From Bacillus_BE sp042263505 (GTDB lineage Bacteria > Bacillota > Bacilli > Bacillales > Cytobacillaceae): DNA of 64,000 bases. The stretch lies in contig NZ_JBHKFI010000010.1 of the NCBI RefSeq assembly GCF_042263505.1, forward strand, positions 62,001-126,000. Direction: 5' to 3'. Position 1 is the stretch's first letter. Every line of letters begins with the position of its first letter. The position numbers were made by a program, and so were the translations under genes. Positions 33,746 to 42,888 of the stretch are shown here, in pieces. The notes beneath the pieces were generated by a model. It saw only the letters and a program-made list of their open reading frames with translations. It searched no databases and was not told where the DNA came from.

Positions 33746-34090
33746 ATGCAAAATCAACAAGGAATGCAAAGCAATCAAATTGCAAATCCACAAACAGGTC
33801 AATTACCACAGGTTAAAAATCAGCAAATGAATGATCGGGATTTTTTAAACGATGGATTAAGCACATGTAAATATATTACGGATAGCTTAAATATTGCCGT
33901 TCGTGAAGCAAGTCATCAGCAGCTTTATACGGAAGTCCTTCAGATTCTACAGGAAACTCATAATAGCACTCGTGAATTGTTCAATCTTATGTTTAAAGAA
34001 GGCTGGTACAAGTTAGAAGCGGCAGATCAACAGAAGATTGATCAGGCTTATCAGCAGTTTAGTAATTATTCCACGCAATTTCCATATTAG
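33746..34090 (+). CDS. CotF-family spore coat protein
   Basis: A 114-residue protein with a Gln/Asn-rich N-terminal tail and a coat F domain (NDRDFLNDGLSTCKYITDSLNIAVREASHQQL then FNLMFKEGWYKLE). The ATG at 33746 is preferred to an in-frame GTG at 33737 because GAGGTGA lies five bases upstream. It forms an operon with the preceding small coat gene. A strong terminator follows. Confidence 0.88.
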   Translation: MQNQQGMQSNQIANPQTGQLPQVKNQQMNDRDFLNDGLSTCKYITDSLNIAVREASHQQLYTEVLQILQETHNSTRELFNLMFKEGWYKLEAADQQKIDQAYQQFSNYSTQFPY

Positions 34091-34094
34091 CAAG

Positions 34095-34144
34095 AACAAC
34101 TGCCCCCAAAGGTTTACACATGTAAAGCATTGGGGGCAGTTGTT
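34095..34144. terminator. Bidirectional terminator
   Basis: AACAACTGCCCCCAA and TTGGGGGCAGTTGTT form a perfect 15-bp stem, with TTTT after it on the plus strand, between convergent coat and oxidoreductase genes. Confidence 0.88.
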
Positions 34145-34146
34145 TT

Positions 34147-35193
34147 TCATTGTTGTTCCCATTTCGTGACTTCTTCTCTTACGATTGGGGCAACTTCTTT
34201 TCCCAACAGCTCAATGGCTCGCATTACATCCTTATGAGGCATCGTACCCACTGGAACGTGGAGCATAAAGCGGGTAATTCCGACATCCTTCCTTAGATGA
34301 ATCATTTTCTTAGCTACGGTCATAGGATCTCCCACATATAAGGCTCCCTTAAAACTTCGAGCAGCATCAAAGGTTTCGCGTGTGTAGGGTCCCCATCCCC
34401 GTTCGCGTCCTAATTTTTGCATCGCTTGTTGTGTTGAAGGGAAAAACTTCTCTGCAGCCATTTCATTACTTTCTGCAATGAATCCATGGGAATGAGAAGC
34501 AACGGGTAATTTCGATATATCATGTCCTGCACGAGCTGCCACTTTTTTATAAAGCCGTACAAGAGGTTCGAATTGCAGTGGACTGCCACCGATGATGGCA
34601 AGTACTAGAGGTAAACCAAGTTGTCCTGCACGAGCAACAGATTCCGGGGTTCCTCCACTTCCAATCCAAACAGGTAATGGGTTTTGAACAGGTCGTGGAT
34701 AGATCCCGAGTTGATGAATGGAGGGACGATGTTTCCCTTTCCATGTCACCTTTTCAGAGTCTCTGATTTTTAATAATAGGTCTAATTTTTCATCGAACAA
34801 TTCATCATAATCATCCAAGTCATAGCCGAACAATGGAAAAGATTCAATAAACGATCCTCGACCTGCCATGATTTCTGCCCGACCATTTGAAATAGCATCG
34901 AGCGTTGCAAAATCTTGAAATACTCGGACAGGGTCATCCGAAGAAAGTACTGTGACGGCACTGGTTAAGCGGATTCGTTTTGTTTGGGAGGCTGCCGCAG
35001 CTAAAATCACAGCAGGTGCAGAAGCTGCGTAATCTTCACGATGATGTTCTCCAACACCAAATATATCCAATCCTACTTGATCTGCGAGTACAATTTCTTC
35101 CACAACTTCGCGAATTCTTTGGGCATGGCTGATGACTTGTCCCGTTGTTACATTTGGTGTCGTCTCTACAAAAGTACTGATCCCTATCTCCAT
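34147..35193 (-). CDS. LLM-class flavin-dependent oxidoreductase
   Basis: A 348-residue luciferase-like monooxygenase-fold protein; GVGEHHREDYAASAPAV is the conserved early motif of the alkanal-monooxygenase/LLM family and GSGGTPESVARAGQLGLPLV the typical mid-domain. The ATG at 35193 is chosen as GGAGG lies eight bases upstream; the TTG at 35208 overlaps this site. It would use FMNH2 or F420-like flavin; substrate unknown. It stands alone on this strand. Confidence 0.88.
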   Translation of the reverse strand: MEIGISTFVETTPNVTTGQVISHAQRIREVVEEIVLADQVGLDIFGVGEHHREDYAASAPAVILAAAASQTKRIRLTSAVTVLSSDDPVRVFQDFATLDAISNGRAEIMAGRGSFIESFPLFGYDLDDYDELFDEKLDLLLKIRDSEKVTWKGKHRPSIHQLGIYPRPVQNPLPVWIGSGGTPESVARAGQLGLPLVLAIIGGSPLQFEPLVRLYKKVAARAGHDISKLPVASHSHGFIAESNEMAAEKFFPSTQQAMQKLGRERGWGPYTRETFDAARSFKGALYVGDPMTVAKKMIHLRKDVGITRFMLHVPVGTMPHKDVMRAIELLGKEVAPIVREEVTKWEQQ

Positions 35194-35281
35194 GAGTAGA
35201 TCCTCCAAGTTTATATTTATTACTATATATACTACTATTTATAGGGAAAACATACGAATGATATGCACACGGGTTGTTTAT

Positions 35282-35641
35282 TTAAGAGCTTGTTATTGTT
35301 CCTTGATGAAAAAACATTTGCCAGCGACCATCTTTCCATTTCCAGATGGAGCTCCGTAAAGTCTCCCGGTTTCTTGTTTCGTCTTGAATCCGATATGTCG
35401 TAAACACCACATCTTCAGATAATGGATATATACTAAAGTCAGTAAGGGTCATTTTCCGGACTGTTAAACCTCCGCCTTCAACGGAATCTTTTTTATACCA
35501 AATGGTTCCGGAACTTCCAAATTCAAAAAAATCATCGGCAAGGAATTGCTCTAATTTTTGCGGTGAAGTTCGAATTTCAGGCGATAAGAGTGCTTGTTCT
35601 AATTTCAGAAGCTGTAATTTTAATTCAGTAGAATCAAGCAT
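35282..35641 (-). CDS. DUF4440 (NTF2/SnoaL-like) protein
   Basis: A 119-residue cone-shaped NTF2-like protein: LKLEQALLSPEIRTSPQKLE with FLADDFFEFGSSG and WKWKDGRWQMFFHQGT fit the DUF4440 family. It is cytoplasmic and probably binds or transforms a small molecule, but there is no specific clue. GGAGGAG precedes the ATG. Confidence 0.83.
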   Translation of the reverse strand: MLDSTELKLQLLKLEQALLSPEIRTSPQKLEQFLADDFFEFGSSGTIWYKKDSVEGGGLTVRKMTLTDFSIYPLSEDVVFTTYRIQDETRNRETLRSSIWKWKDGRWQMFFHQGTITSS

Positions 35642-35866
35642 GATGGTTCTCCTCCAAATTAGGTTTTAATATTTTCGATTGCAAAGGTTTGTTTTTAAGT
35701 TGAAGTGGAATAGAAAACAAAATGGGAAAGGTTTTTATTGTAAAAAAGCTGTTTTCCAAAATTCTAGCAGTTCGAATTATCCTTTTTTCGGACACAGTTG
35801 TTCCTAGAATTTAATTATTCTGCTTGAAAAAGCAACAAAGTACACGATCGGAGTTTGTTATGACAT

Positions 35867-36348
35867 TTAAGTTTTGGATAATTTTACTTTCTTTTCATAC
35901 CAAGGTGTTTGAGGTCTTGTTGATGGATATCCATATTGAATGCGATATTTTTTTCGTTCCTCAGTAAAGTCCCACCAACTTTTCCCGCTATCCCGATGAT
36001 TGGCGTGATGAACGATGCAGCGGAGAGTATCCTCGACACATGGGTCTTCCCAAAATCCATAAAGTGACTCGAGGCGATTGATTAAATCGGCGCCCTCTTC
36101 ATTTTTTATTTCTTCAAGAGAGAAAAATTCCAAATCAATGACTTCTTGTGCTGACTTAGGTCCAATAGAAGGAATGGTTTGGAATTCAGCCAAGGCACGA
36201 AGATACTTGGCCCGCTCTTCTGTACACTGAAGACTAATGCATATTGAAGCGGAATCCATATCTGCTATTTGATTTAATTTGATTTTCGCTTTTTTAAATG
36301 AGTCTTTTCTTCGGTTGATAATGGCAGTTTAGGAGTTTTAGTAGTCAT
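35867..36348 (-). pseudogene. Cdd1-like helix-hairpin-helix protein with a one-base frameshift
   Basis: The 3' 130 codons (from 36259) encode IPSIGPKSAQEVIDLEFFSLEE, a helix-hairpin-helix unit, and the YGFWEDPCVEDTLRC body of the Cdd1/pathogenicity-locus family. The start, with AAGGTG upstream, is at 36348 in another frame and gives KLPLSTEEKTHLKK before hitting a stop. Adding one A to the run of six A residues (36291-36296) would join the two parts in one frame. It may be a pseudogene, a sequencing error or a slippage site. Confidence 0.7.
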
Positions 36349-36366
36349 ATATTCACACCTTTCATT

Positions 36367-36930
36367 TTATTGTTTCGGAAGTTTCCCTGGTTTATCTGAA
36401 AGATGTTTCTCAAGTCTTTGTTGCAAATATTGTTCAGATTCCCCGAATGGGACACTTAAATTTTTCCAATCGCGCCCTTTTAACTGCTTCCCTATATAGA
36501 CGATTTGCCCAATATGGTAAGCGTAATGGGCAAATTGTCTTTCAATCGCCTCTACTACAGAATGCCCTTCCCCACGAATGTAAATTGTTTGTAATAAATT
36601 ATTTTCATTTAAATCGTTGATGGCATGAAAGAGGGTATTCCACCCTGCTTCCCAATCTTTCATCAATTCCTTTTTAGATGACAAAGTATCAATAAATTCT
36701 TGATCACGTTGTCTTGTGGGCTTTTCTCCATCTGAATGTAAAAAATCTGTCCATCTTGAAATCATATTTCCACTTATATGTTTGACGATAATAGCAACAC
36801 TATTGGATTGCTGATTTAAGTTCCAATGAATGTCCTGTTCTGTTAATTGTTCAATCGTTTTTTCACCGAGGTCCTTTAAAGTATGAAATCGATCTTTGAT
36901 GACTCTTAAATACTCCAGTTCAAAGCTCAC
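36367..36930 (-). CDS. DUF1572-family DinB-like protein
   Basis: A 187-residue DinB-superfamily protein (DUF1572). Candidate metal ligands are the His of AIIVKHISGNM and the two of FAHYAYHIGQI. Start placement is uncertain: GTG at 36930 has GAGGAG about ten bases upstream, while the ATG at 36951 has none. Metal-dependent hydrolase or thiol transferase activity is possible. It lies directly upstream of, and on the same strand as, the Cdd1-like gene. Confidence 0.83.
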   Translation of the reverse strand: MSFELEYLRVIKDRFHTLKDLGEKTIEQLTEQDIHWNLNQQSNSVAIIVKHISGNMISRWTDFLHSDGEKPTRQRDQEFIDTLSSKKELMKDWEAGWNTLFHAINDLNENNLLQTIYIRGEGHSVVEAIERQFAHYAYHIGQIVYIGKQLKGRDWKNLSVPFGESEQYLQQRLEKHLSDKPGKLPKQ

Positions 36931-36980
36931 TAAAAACCCACTCCTCTGCATTACGATTCCCCCCTATAATAACATAAAAT

Positions 36981-37002
36981 CCCATTTCAAAGATGAAATG
37001 GG
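36981..37002 (-). terminator. Terminator after GDPD gene
   Basis: CCCATTTCA and TGAAATGGG form a 9-bp stem, followed by ATTTTAT on the minus strand. Confidence 0.65.
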
Positions 37003-37026
37003 AAGAATCTTAAATTGAAGTTAGGC

Positions 37027-37839
37027 TCAAAATAGGGATCTTGTATAATGCACGTAATTGGTGAACACGCCATCAACTCCTAGTTTTAGAACTCGTTGTT
37101 GTTCACTTTTCTCGGAAGGTAAAAAATAAACATAGATTTTTAAATGATTTCGTTTTAATTTATCGATGCTCGTTTTATTCACTATACGGGAGTCCAACCC
37201 TACTCCAATCGCGTATTTTTTCCAGTTATGAATATGTTGTTCTGTAATTTGACTTGGCTGTTTTAATTCGACTAATTGAATTAAGGGAATCTTTGGGTTC
37301 ATTTTATGTATTTTCACTAGGCTTGAGGCAGAAAATGATTCAATCATGATTCGATTATTTTTGATGAGTCCTTTCTTATTTAATAAATCAAGCAAGGGTT
37401 TTTCCATGACTAATTGCTGATTTACTTTTCGGGTTTCAATGCAATATTTGGTTTTAGCCCCGAACTGGTTGATTAATTCATTTAAAGTGATAATGCGTTC
37501 ATTTGTGTAATTAGGACTAAATTTGCTTCCTGCATCTAGTCTTTTTAGTTGTGCTAAAGTATAGCGATGAACATCTCCAACACCATTAGTCGTCCGATTC
37601 AAAGTAGAATCATGCATTAAGATTAATTGACGATCTTTCGTTTCACGTAAGTCCATTTCGATATAATCAACCTTATCAGCAACAGCGATGCGAAAAGCAG
37701 ACATTGTTTCTTCAGGTGCTCTATCGAAGGCACCTCTATGGGCAATAACGGTAGATTGCAGTTTCGCAAACGTCTTTTGATGCCAAAAGAAATTAGATAG
37801 TGTAATTACCATAATAAGAGTAAGAAATATTTTTTTCAT
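37027..37839 (-). CDS. Glycerophosphodiester phosphodiesterase, secreted
   Basis: A 270-residue GDPD-family TIM-barrel enzyme with an N-terminal signal peptide (about 1-25), acting outside the cell on glycerophosphodiesters such as lipid or teichoic-acid breakdown products. Catalytic landmarks are AHRGAFDRAPEET (HRG and second His/Glu region) and YIEMDLRETKD with LMHDSTLNRTT, which carry the metal-binding Glu/Asp and catalytic His. Length fits the family. It is monocistronic. Confidence 0.9.
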   Translation of the reverse strand: MKKIFLTLIMVITLSNFFWHQKTFAKLQSTVIAHRGAFDRAPEETMSAFRIAVADKVDYIEMDLRETKDRQLILMHDSTLNRTTNGVGDVHRYTLAQLKRLDAGSKFSPNYTNERIITLNELINQFGAKTKYCIETRKVNQQLVMEKPLLDLLNKKGLIKNNRIMIESFSASSLVKIHKMNPKIPLIQLVELKQPSQITEQHIHNWKKYAIGVGLDSRIVNKTSIDKLKRNHLKIYVYFLPSEKSEQQRVLKLGVDGVFTNYVHYTRSLF

Positions 37840-37962
37840 TCTTTTAATTTATCATAAAATCATCATAGTATACAGGAATATTTATCTAATTGATTTGTGT
37901 TCAGTAGTTATATTTTGTCTCTACCCTCTCTTTTCAAATTATACGTAAATATTTCATTATAA

Positions 37963-37976
37963 ATAATAATTATTAT
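37963..37976. promoter_or_regulatory. Possible Fur-family box
   Basis: ATAATAATTATTAT is a 14-bp perfect palindrome about 140 bases upstream of the CDF gene and resembles Fur/Zur/PerR boxes, but A+T-rich palindromes like this arise easily here. Confidence 0.3.
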
Positions 37977-38121
37977 CAATAATGAGAGTAATATTAATTA
38001 CAATTTCCTCTTTATCTAAAGGTATACTTGATTATTATTCTCAATTAAATATTAATTTTCTCAATTAGATTGACTTCGGTATATCTGAGCAGTATGATGA
38101 GCCTATAAGGGGATGAAAAAA

Positions 38122-39048
38122 ATGAAAATGGAAGATTATCACCATCTCAGGCATGTAAAAGAGCAGCAAAAATCGAAGAAAACCTTATGGATTTCCTTAT
38201 TTCTTACGCTCTTTTTCACATTAGTAGAAATTGTGGGTGGCTTATTAGCAAATTCCTTGGCGCTTTTATCAGATTCAGCACATATGATGTCAGATGTCGT
38301 TGCTCTTGGTTTAAGTATTACAGCGATTTATTTGGCAACAAGAAACTCGAACAGTAAATATACATTTGGATTTCTTCGCTTTGAGATAATAGCTTCCTTT
38401 GTTAATGGTCTTGCGTTAATAATCATTGCGATGGGAATATTTGTAGAGGGAATCAAGAGGATTGTTACTCCTAGAGAAGTGGATTTAACCTATATGCTTT
38501 TTGTTGCGGTGCTTGGCCTACTGGTAAATATTATTCTTACCGTAGTGTTAGTCCGAAGTACTAGAAAAGAGAATAATTTGAATATCCAAAGTGCACTTTG
38601 GCACTTTTTTGGTGACCTCCTTAATTCTATTGGGGTCATTGTTTCCGCAATCTTGATTTATTTTACAGGTCGTACAATTTTAGACCCAATAATCAGTATG
38701 GTCATTGGTGGGGTAATTCTAGTCGGCGGTACAAAGATTATCCGAGAATCCTATTTGATTTTAATGGAGGCGGTTCCGAACGGTTATGATTTAGAAAAGA
38801 TTCGAAAGGATATATTGGAAATTGACGGAGTTGTGGATGTTCATGAACTCCATCTTTGGACGATTACGACTGAACATTATTCACTTGTAGCCCATGTTTT
38901 TGTTCATGAAGAATACCAATCTTTTAATCTCATAGCGAATATCAATCAAATGTTAAAGGATAAATACAGTCTTCGGCATTGTACGGTTCAAATTGAAAAT
39001 CCGGCAATCAATAATCACGGTCTTTATGGTCAGCATTTTATTGGATAA
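38122..39048 (+). CDS. Cation diffusion facilitator (CzcD-like)
   Basis: A 308-residue CDF transporter that exports Zn2+/Cd2+/Co2+-type ions. Six membrane helices (about 20-205) contain the metal sites SLALLSDSAHMMSDV and ALWHFFGDLLNSIG (HxxxD and DxxxD patterns), followed by the cytoplasmic CDF domain (VHELHLWTI). The third in-frame ATG region is favoured: AAGGGG lies nine bases before 38122 and abuts the ATG at 38113. Regulation by a metal sensor is expected; a Fur-like palindrome is the only candidate seen. Confidence 0.9.
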   Translation: MKMEDYHHLRHVKEQQKSKKTLWISLFLTLFFTLVEIVGGLLANSLALLSDSAHMMSDVVALGLSITAIYLATRNSNSKYTFGFLRFEIIASFVNGLALIIIAMGIFVEGIKRIVTPREVDLTYMLFVAVLGLLVNIILTVVLVRSTRKENNLNIQSALWHFFGDLLNSIGVIVSAILIYFTGRTILDPIISMVIGGVILVGGTKIIRESYLILMEAVPNGYDLEKIRKDILEIDGVVDVHELHLWTITTEHYSLVAHVFVHEEYQSFNLIANINQMLKDKYSLRHCTVQIENPAINNHGLYGQHFIG

Positions 39049-39079
39049 TTCCATTATGACTCATTTTGAGTTTATAAAA

Positions 39080-39110
39080 ATTCATCCTTTTTTATACCAA
39101 AAGGATGAAT
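39080..39110 (+). terminator. Terminator after CDF gene
   Basis: ATTCATCCTTT and AAAGGATGAAT form an 11-bp stem about 30 bases after the CDF stop codon; the T-tract is poor. Confidence 0.5.
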
Positions 39111-39188
39111 CATACTGTGGATTGGATACCATATGATTTGCATTACCTTGATTAAATATTTACTAGCTATCGAAATGCTAGAATTGAA

Positions 39189-39233
39189 AAAAGGAAAGAG
39201 CAGGGTTAAGGGTTAACACTGCTCTTTCCTTTT
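39189..39233 (-). terminator. Terminator after Cof-type HAD gene
   Basis: AAAAGGAAAGAGCAG and CTGCTCTTTCCTTTT pair over 15 bp around a 15-base loop; TTTTTC follows on the minus strand. Confidence 0.8.
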
Positions 39234-40068
39234 AAACTTGTGTTTTATTAAAAATAAATCGTTCAATAATCTCTGCCACAACGCCTTCATTATTATCAGC
39301 TTTTGTTGTATAATCACAGATTTTTTTTACATCATCAAGGGCATTCCCTGCGGCTACCGATAATCCAGCTACTTTTAGCATAGCAACATCATTATAATTA
39401 TCCCCTATTGCAATCGTATCCTTAATATCGATATTGAGAATTTTAGCTAAATCAATTAGCCCTTGCCCCTTATCGACTCCCAAAGAATTAAATTCCATAT
39501 AGCGGTTAGATGAATAGCTGATGGTTACTTCTCCGTCAGTGATCGGCTCCATATCCGGCTCTAAGGACATTAAATATGGGACATCTACATTTTGAAAAAG
39601 AATCTTAGCAATGGGTTCATCTTTTAAGAAATCAACGGTATTTTCTTCCATAATAGTGACTGCTTCTTTTTTCGCTTCAATTTTTTCCGCTTCGCTTTCA
39701 GAAATATTATAAACATAGAGCTTGTCCATCGTATAAAGACGAATACAGACATCCTTTGTTAATCCATACTCAAAAATTTCTTTCATTTTATCAAAATTTA
39801 AACCTTTGAATTGCATTAAACGGTTTCCTTTATTTTCAGTTAGGGCGCCACCGTTAAAGGAAAGGATGTATTCTCCAACTTCATCGTATAAATGTAGATT
39901 CTTTAAGTATCTTTGGATTGACATAAAGCTTCTCCCTGTTGCAGGTACAAATTTAACTCCATATTCTTCCTTCGCTTTTTGTATCACTTCGATATTTCTT
40001 TGAGAAATCTCATGCTGGTCATTTAATAGAGTTTCATCCATGTCGCAGGCGATCAGTTTGTATCCCAT
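39232..40068 (-). CDS. Cof-type HAD-IIB phosphatase
   Basis: A 278-residue HAD hydrolase of the Cof subfamily: motif I ACDMDETLLND, motif II FVPATGRS, and motif IV AIGDNYNDVAML with GNALDDVK. The C2B cap lies between motifs II and III. Such enzymes dephosphorylate sugar phosphates, FMN or pyridoxal phosphate; the specific substrate is unknown. A second Cof-type gene lies 257 bases upstream, a likely ancient duplication. Confidence 0.92.
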   Translation of the reverse strand: MGYKLIACDMDETLLNDQHEISQRNIEVIQKAKEEYGVKFVPATGRSFMSIQRYLKNLHLYDEVGEYILSFNGGALTENKGNRLMQFKGLNFDKMKEIFEYGLTKDVCIRLYTMDKLYVYNISESEAEKIEAKKEAVTIMEENTVDFLKDEPIAKILFQNVDVPYLMSLEPDMEPITDGEVTISYSSNRYMEFNSLGVDKGQGLIDLAKILNIDIKDTIAIGDNYNDVAMLKVAGLSVAAGNALDDVKKICDYTTKADNNEGVVAEIIERFIFNKTQV

Positions 40069-40279
40069 CGGTCTATTCTCCTTTTCTAGTTAGTTAAACT
40101 TGTTGGATAAAAAAGCTATTTCACTATTTAAATGTGCTGATTGTTGAACCTATCTATAACTTTATCGATTTATATGGCTGATAGCAACCATAATTCAATG
40201 AAAAATAGTGTCCCTGGTATGGAAATATGTTTTCCTTCCAATGAACGACGTTAGATGTATTTGAAACTAAATTTCTCTA

Positions 40280-40316
40280 AAAAAAGCACCACAATTATGA
40301 TATCGCGGTGTTTTTT
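40280..40316 (-). terminator. Terminator after second Cof-type HAD gene
   Basis: On the minus strand AAAAAACACC pairs with GGTG-TTTTTT across a 15-base loop, directly after the stop codon region of the gene at 40325. Confidence 0.65.
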
Positions 40317-40324
40317 GAGAAATA

Positions 40325-41104
40325 TTATAGTAATCCAATCATTTGGAGACCATAAAGAATACCATCTTCTTCAACGGATTTTGTCACATATTTGGCTAAC
40401 TTTTTAAGTTTTTCTTCTCCATTTCCCATGGCAACACTATTTTCTATTGTTGTGAGCATTTCAAAATCATTAGGTCCGTCCCCGAAGGCATATTGTTTAT
40501 TAGCTGGAATTCCTAAAGCATTTACGATCTTTTCAATCCCTTTCGCCTTAGAGCCACCTTTTGGCAGGATATCGACACAGACCGGATGCCATCGAATATA
40601 ATCAAAAGCAGTGAACTTTTCTATATATTGGTGTTCTTCCCCTTCAGGACAAAAGAGGAGAGTTTGATAAAGATCATGGCTTTTGTAATAATTTGGATCA
40701 TGTGTTGGAAAATGATCAATTTTTAAGGTAGCAATACTTTCCTTAATAAATGGATGTTTTGGTACATTGGCTTTCATATCCTCATGGTCCATAAAAACAA
40801 CGGGATGATTGTTGCTAAGTGCAAATTCAGTTAATTGCTCGAGTGAGGCAATATTTAATGGATTTGTATATAAGACTTCCCCATTTAATACGACATATTG
40901 CCCGTTATAACTCACATATGTATCAATTTCTAGTTCTTTCCGCAATCCCTCAAACATAAAGGGGGCACGCCCTGTTGCAATCGCTACAATATGTCCAAGC
41001 TCTTTTAATTTAAAAACCGCCTCTTTTGTAGATTGAGGTAATTTTTTATCAAAATTGAGTAAGGTTCCGTCAATATCAAAAAAGATAATGCTTTGTTCCG
41101 TCAT
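40325..41104 (-). CDS. Cof-type HAD-IIB phosphatase
   Basis: A 259-residue HAD hydrolase with motif I FFDIDGTLLNF, motif II VAIATGRAP, and motif IV FGDGPNDFEML with VAMGNG. It is a paralogue of the gene at 39232 but belongs to the YkrA/YjoB-like branch of Cof proteins. Cytoplasmic; substrate unknown. It is probably transcribed separately because a terminator lies between the two genes. Confidence 0.9.
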   Translation of the reverse strand: MTEQSIIFFDIDGTLLNFDKKLPQSTKEAVFKLKELGHIVAIATGRAPFMFEGLRKELEIDTYVSYNGQYVVLNGEVLYTNPLNIASLEQLTEFALSNNHPVVFMDHEDMKANVPKHPFIKESIATLKIDHFPTHDPNYYKSHDLYQTLLFCPEGEEHQYIEKFTAFDYIRWHPVCVDILPKGGSKAKGIEKIVNALGIPANKQYAFGDGPNDFEMLTTIENSVAMGNGEEKLKKLAKYVTKSVEEDGILYGLQMIGLL

Positions 41105-41236
41105 GTTCAGTCCTACCTTCGGTGTATGATTATTTGATGGTTGATCCTGTGTTTTTCCTTCTATTACTTACACATTCCAACACTCTTCATTTTATTAATG
41201 TAACGGATATTTCTTGATTTGACAAATTTCCTTTTT

Positions 41237-41506
41237 TCACACATGTGTAGAATCTAAAATGGTGATTTTCTTGGATATTATATGCCTCTTAACCCCTTTT
41301 TCAAATGGCAAGTGTGCATATAATCCAATCCCGATAATGAAGAAAAATCCAATGGAAACAAGCAGAAGAAAAAAGTCGTCCATCATGCGATCATATAACC
41401 ACTTGGCTTCATTTCTTATTGCTGGAAGTCCTACTCCAATGGTTGCGAAGATGATATGGAGCCATGATTGTCCCAAATAAGGAGGGGCTATAAGTAAATC
41501 AACCAT
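41237..41506 (-). pseudogene. Cytochrome bd subunit I (CydA)-like N-terminal remnant
   Basis: The 89-codon frame encodes WLHIIFATIGVGLP, which matches the start of cytochrome bd subunit I (first helix with the haem-ligand His), but the similarity then fades. One further hydrophobic helix (about 45-65) and a basic tail follow. Intact CydA is about 450 residues. No ribosome binding site is present. It is probably a decayed remnant, though a small membrane protein cannot be excluded. Confidence 0.45.
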
Positions 41507-41610
41507 GCACCATACATTATTCGAATAAATTTCATCTTTACTTTTTCCAATCGGTTCAAAAATACGTAAGAAAGGAAAATTTAGGTGAAGCTTGTCTTCG
41601 TTGACGAAAT

Positions 41611-41866
41611 GAAAAAGGACAGGTCAAAAGTTCAATCACTTATGAACCTATCCTTTTATCCCGCCTTAACGGGCAGTAAGACCCCCACCTCGGGGATTCT
41701 GCGTATACAAAGAAGATAGGTGGGGGTTCAACTGCCCGTAAAGGTCCGACGACGGACAGGACGTCCTAGTCAGTCGAAGCCACAGGACGTGGCGCTATAA
41801 GCGTGATTGGTTCAACTAACCATCAGTGGGGGATGAAGAAAACCCCCACTGATGGAAGTTTCACTT
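41611..41866. repeat. Highly structured non-coding element (MITE- or bcr-like)
   Basis: About 250 bases, G+C-richer than the flanks, with nested and serial hairpins. ACGGGCAGT (41669-41677) pairs with ACTGCCCGT (41731-41739), and ACCCCCACCT (41681-41690) with AGGTGGGGGT (41718-41727). GTCCGACGACGGAC forms a short hairpin, followed by the palindrome AGGACGTCCT. CCATCAGTGGGGG (41820-41832) pairs with CCCCCACTGATGG (41843-41855). There is no open frame. It resembles the dispersed imperfect-palindrome repeats of Bacillus genomes, which may be non-autonomous mobile elements or RNAs. Confidence 0.6.
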
Positions 41867-42019
41867 TATAAAAAAGACCACCAAGAATAATATAAGGAGC
41901 CCTATGAAGAAAATGGGACCAACACCGGAACTGTATACAATATAAATTTTTACATGAAGAATGATATTAACGACAATAATGATAAAAAAACAGAACAGCA
42001 AAAAAAGAATCAAATTCAT
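41861..42019 (-). CDS. Two-helix membrane micro-protein (52 aa)
   Basis: A 52-residue protein made almost entirely of two hydrophobic helices (about 2-18 and 33-50) separated by HVKIYIVYSSGVGP. The ribosome binding site is weak (GAAGAAAG). Its stop codon lies in the end of the structured element at 41611-41866, so the element may have inserted at its 3' end. Coding status is plausible but unproved. Confidence 0.5.
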   Translation of the reverse strand: MNLILFLLFCFFIIIVVNIILHVKIYIVYSSGVGPIFFIGLLILFLVVFFIK

Positions 42020-42276
42020 GTGTTTCTTTCTTCTCAACAAACAGCCCCCTTCTAATGCCTTAGTAGGGACAATATCAATCTTTGATCATTTCTTTTATAT
42101 TATTATTATTGTTCGCAGGCTCGGTTTATGCGGTTGATTTTTTATTTTCAATGGTGGGTTTCGCAAATGATGACTAGTTGTTGAAATAGATTTGATGACT
42201 CCGCTTTTTTTCGACCTCATCACTTTACTTCAACAACCAATGATAAATAAATGCAATTACCACCAATTCAAATAGC
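42020..42276. other. Intergenic DNA
   Basis: A TTG-started run of about 30 codons resembling a signal peptide lies near 42081-42173 on the plus strand but has no ribosome binding site. Nothing else is seen. Confidence 0.35.
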
Positions 42277-42888
42277 TTATTGTTTTCCGTTCTTCACCCA
42301 TCCAGCGACTGTAACTGTTCTCTTGGCTTGATGTTTTACGGCTGCCTCTACATTTTCAATCATTTTTCCGTCTTGGCCAACTGTGACACTTGTTCCATAT
42401 GGGTTTCCGCCAGCTCCAAATAAAACAGGGTCGGTATAACCAGGGGTTGCAATGATGGCTCCCCAGTGCATCATAGATGTATATAAAGATAAAAGTGTTG
42501 CCTCCTGACCACCATGTGGGTTTTGTGCTGAGGTCATGGCACTTACTACTTTATTTACGGTTTTTCCTGATGCCCAAAGGCCCCCTTGGATATCGAGAAA
42601 TTGCTTTAATTGAGAAGGCATATTTCCAAATCGAGTTGGCACACTAAAGATAATAGCATCTGCCCAATCAATATCATCTGAAGTTGCAATCGGAATCTCC
42701 TTTGTAGCTTCCACTGTTGCCTTCCAAACTTCGTTTCCTTCAATGACAGATTGAGGAGCTAATTCTTGCACCTTTAACACCTTTACTTCAGCTCCTGCTT
42801 CCTTAGCTCCTTCCTCCGCCCATTTGGCTAGTTGTAGATTTGTTCCACCCATGCTGTAAAAAATTACTGCTAATTTTACATTGCTCAT
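42277..42888 (-). CDS. wrbA: WrbA-type NAD(P)H:quinone oxidoreductase
   Basis: A 203-residue flavodoxin-like quinone reductase. AVIFYSMGGTNLQLAKWA is the FMN phosphate loop, SVPTRFGNMPSQLKQFLD and TSAQNPHGGQE the WrbA signature segments. It reduces quinones by two electrons in the cytoplasm. The start at 42888 follows AAAAGGAG; an in-frame ATG 54 bases upstream, with AGGTGGTG before it, would add a short basic N-terminus. MhqN and MhqR homologues lie upstream, so the gene may share the quinone-stress response. Confidence 0.9.
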   Translation of the reverse strand: MSNVKLAVIFYSMGGTNLQLAKWAEEGAKEAGAEVKVLKVQELAPQSVIEGNEVWKATVEATKEIPIATSDDIDWADAIIFSVPTRFGNMPSQLKQFLDIQGGLWASGKTVNKVVSAMTSAQNPHGGQEATLLSLYTSMMHWGAIIATPGYTDPVLFGAGGNPYGTSVTVGQDGKMIENVEAAVKHQAKRTVTVAGWVKNGKQ

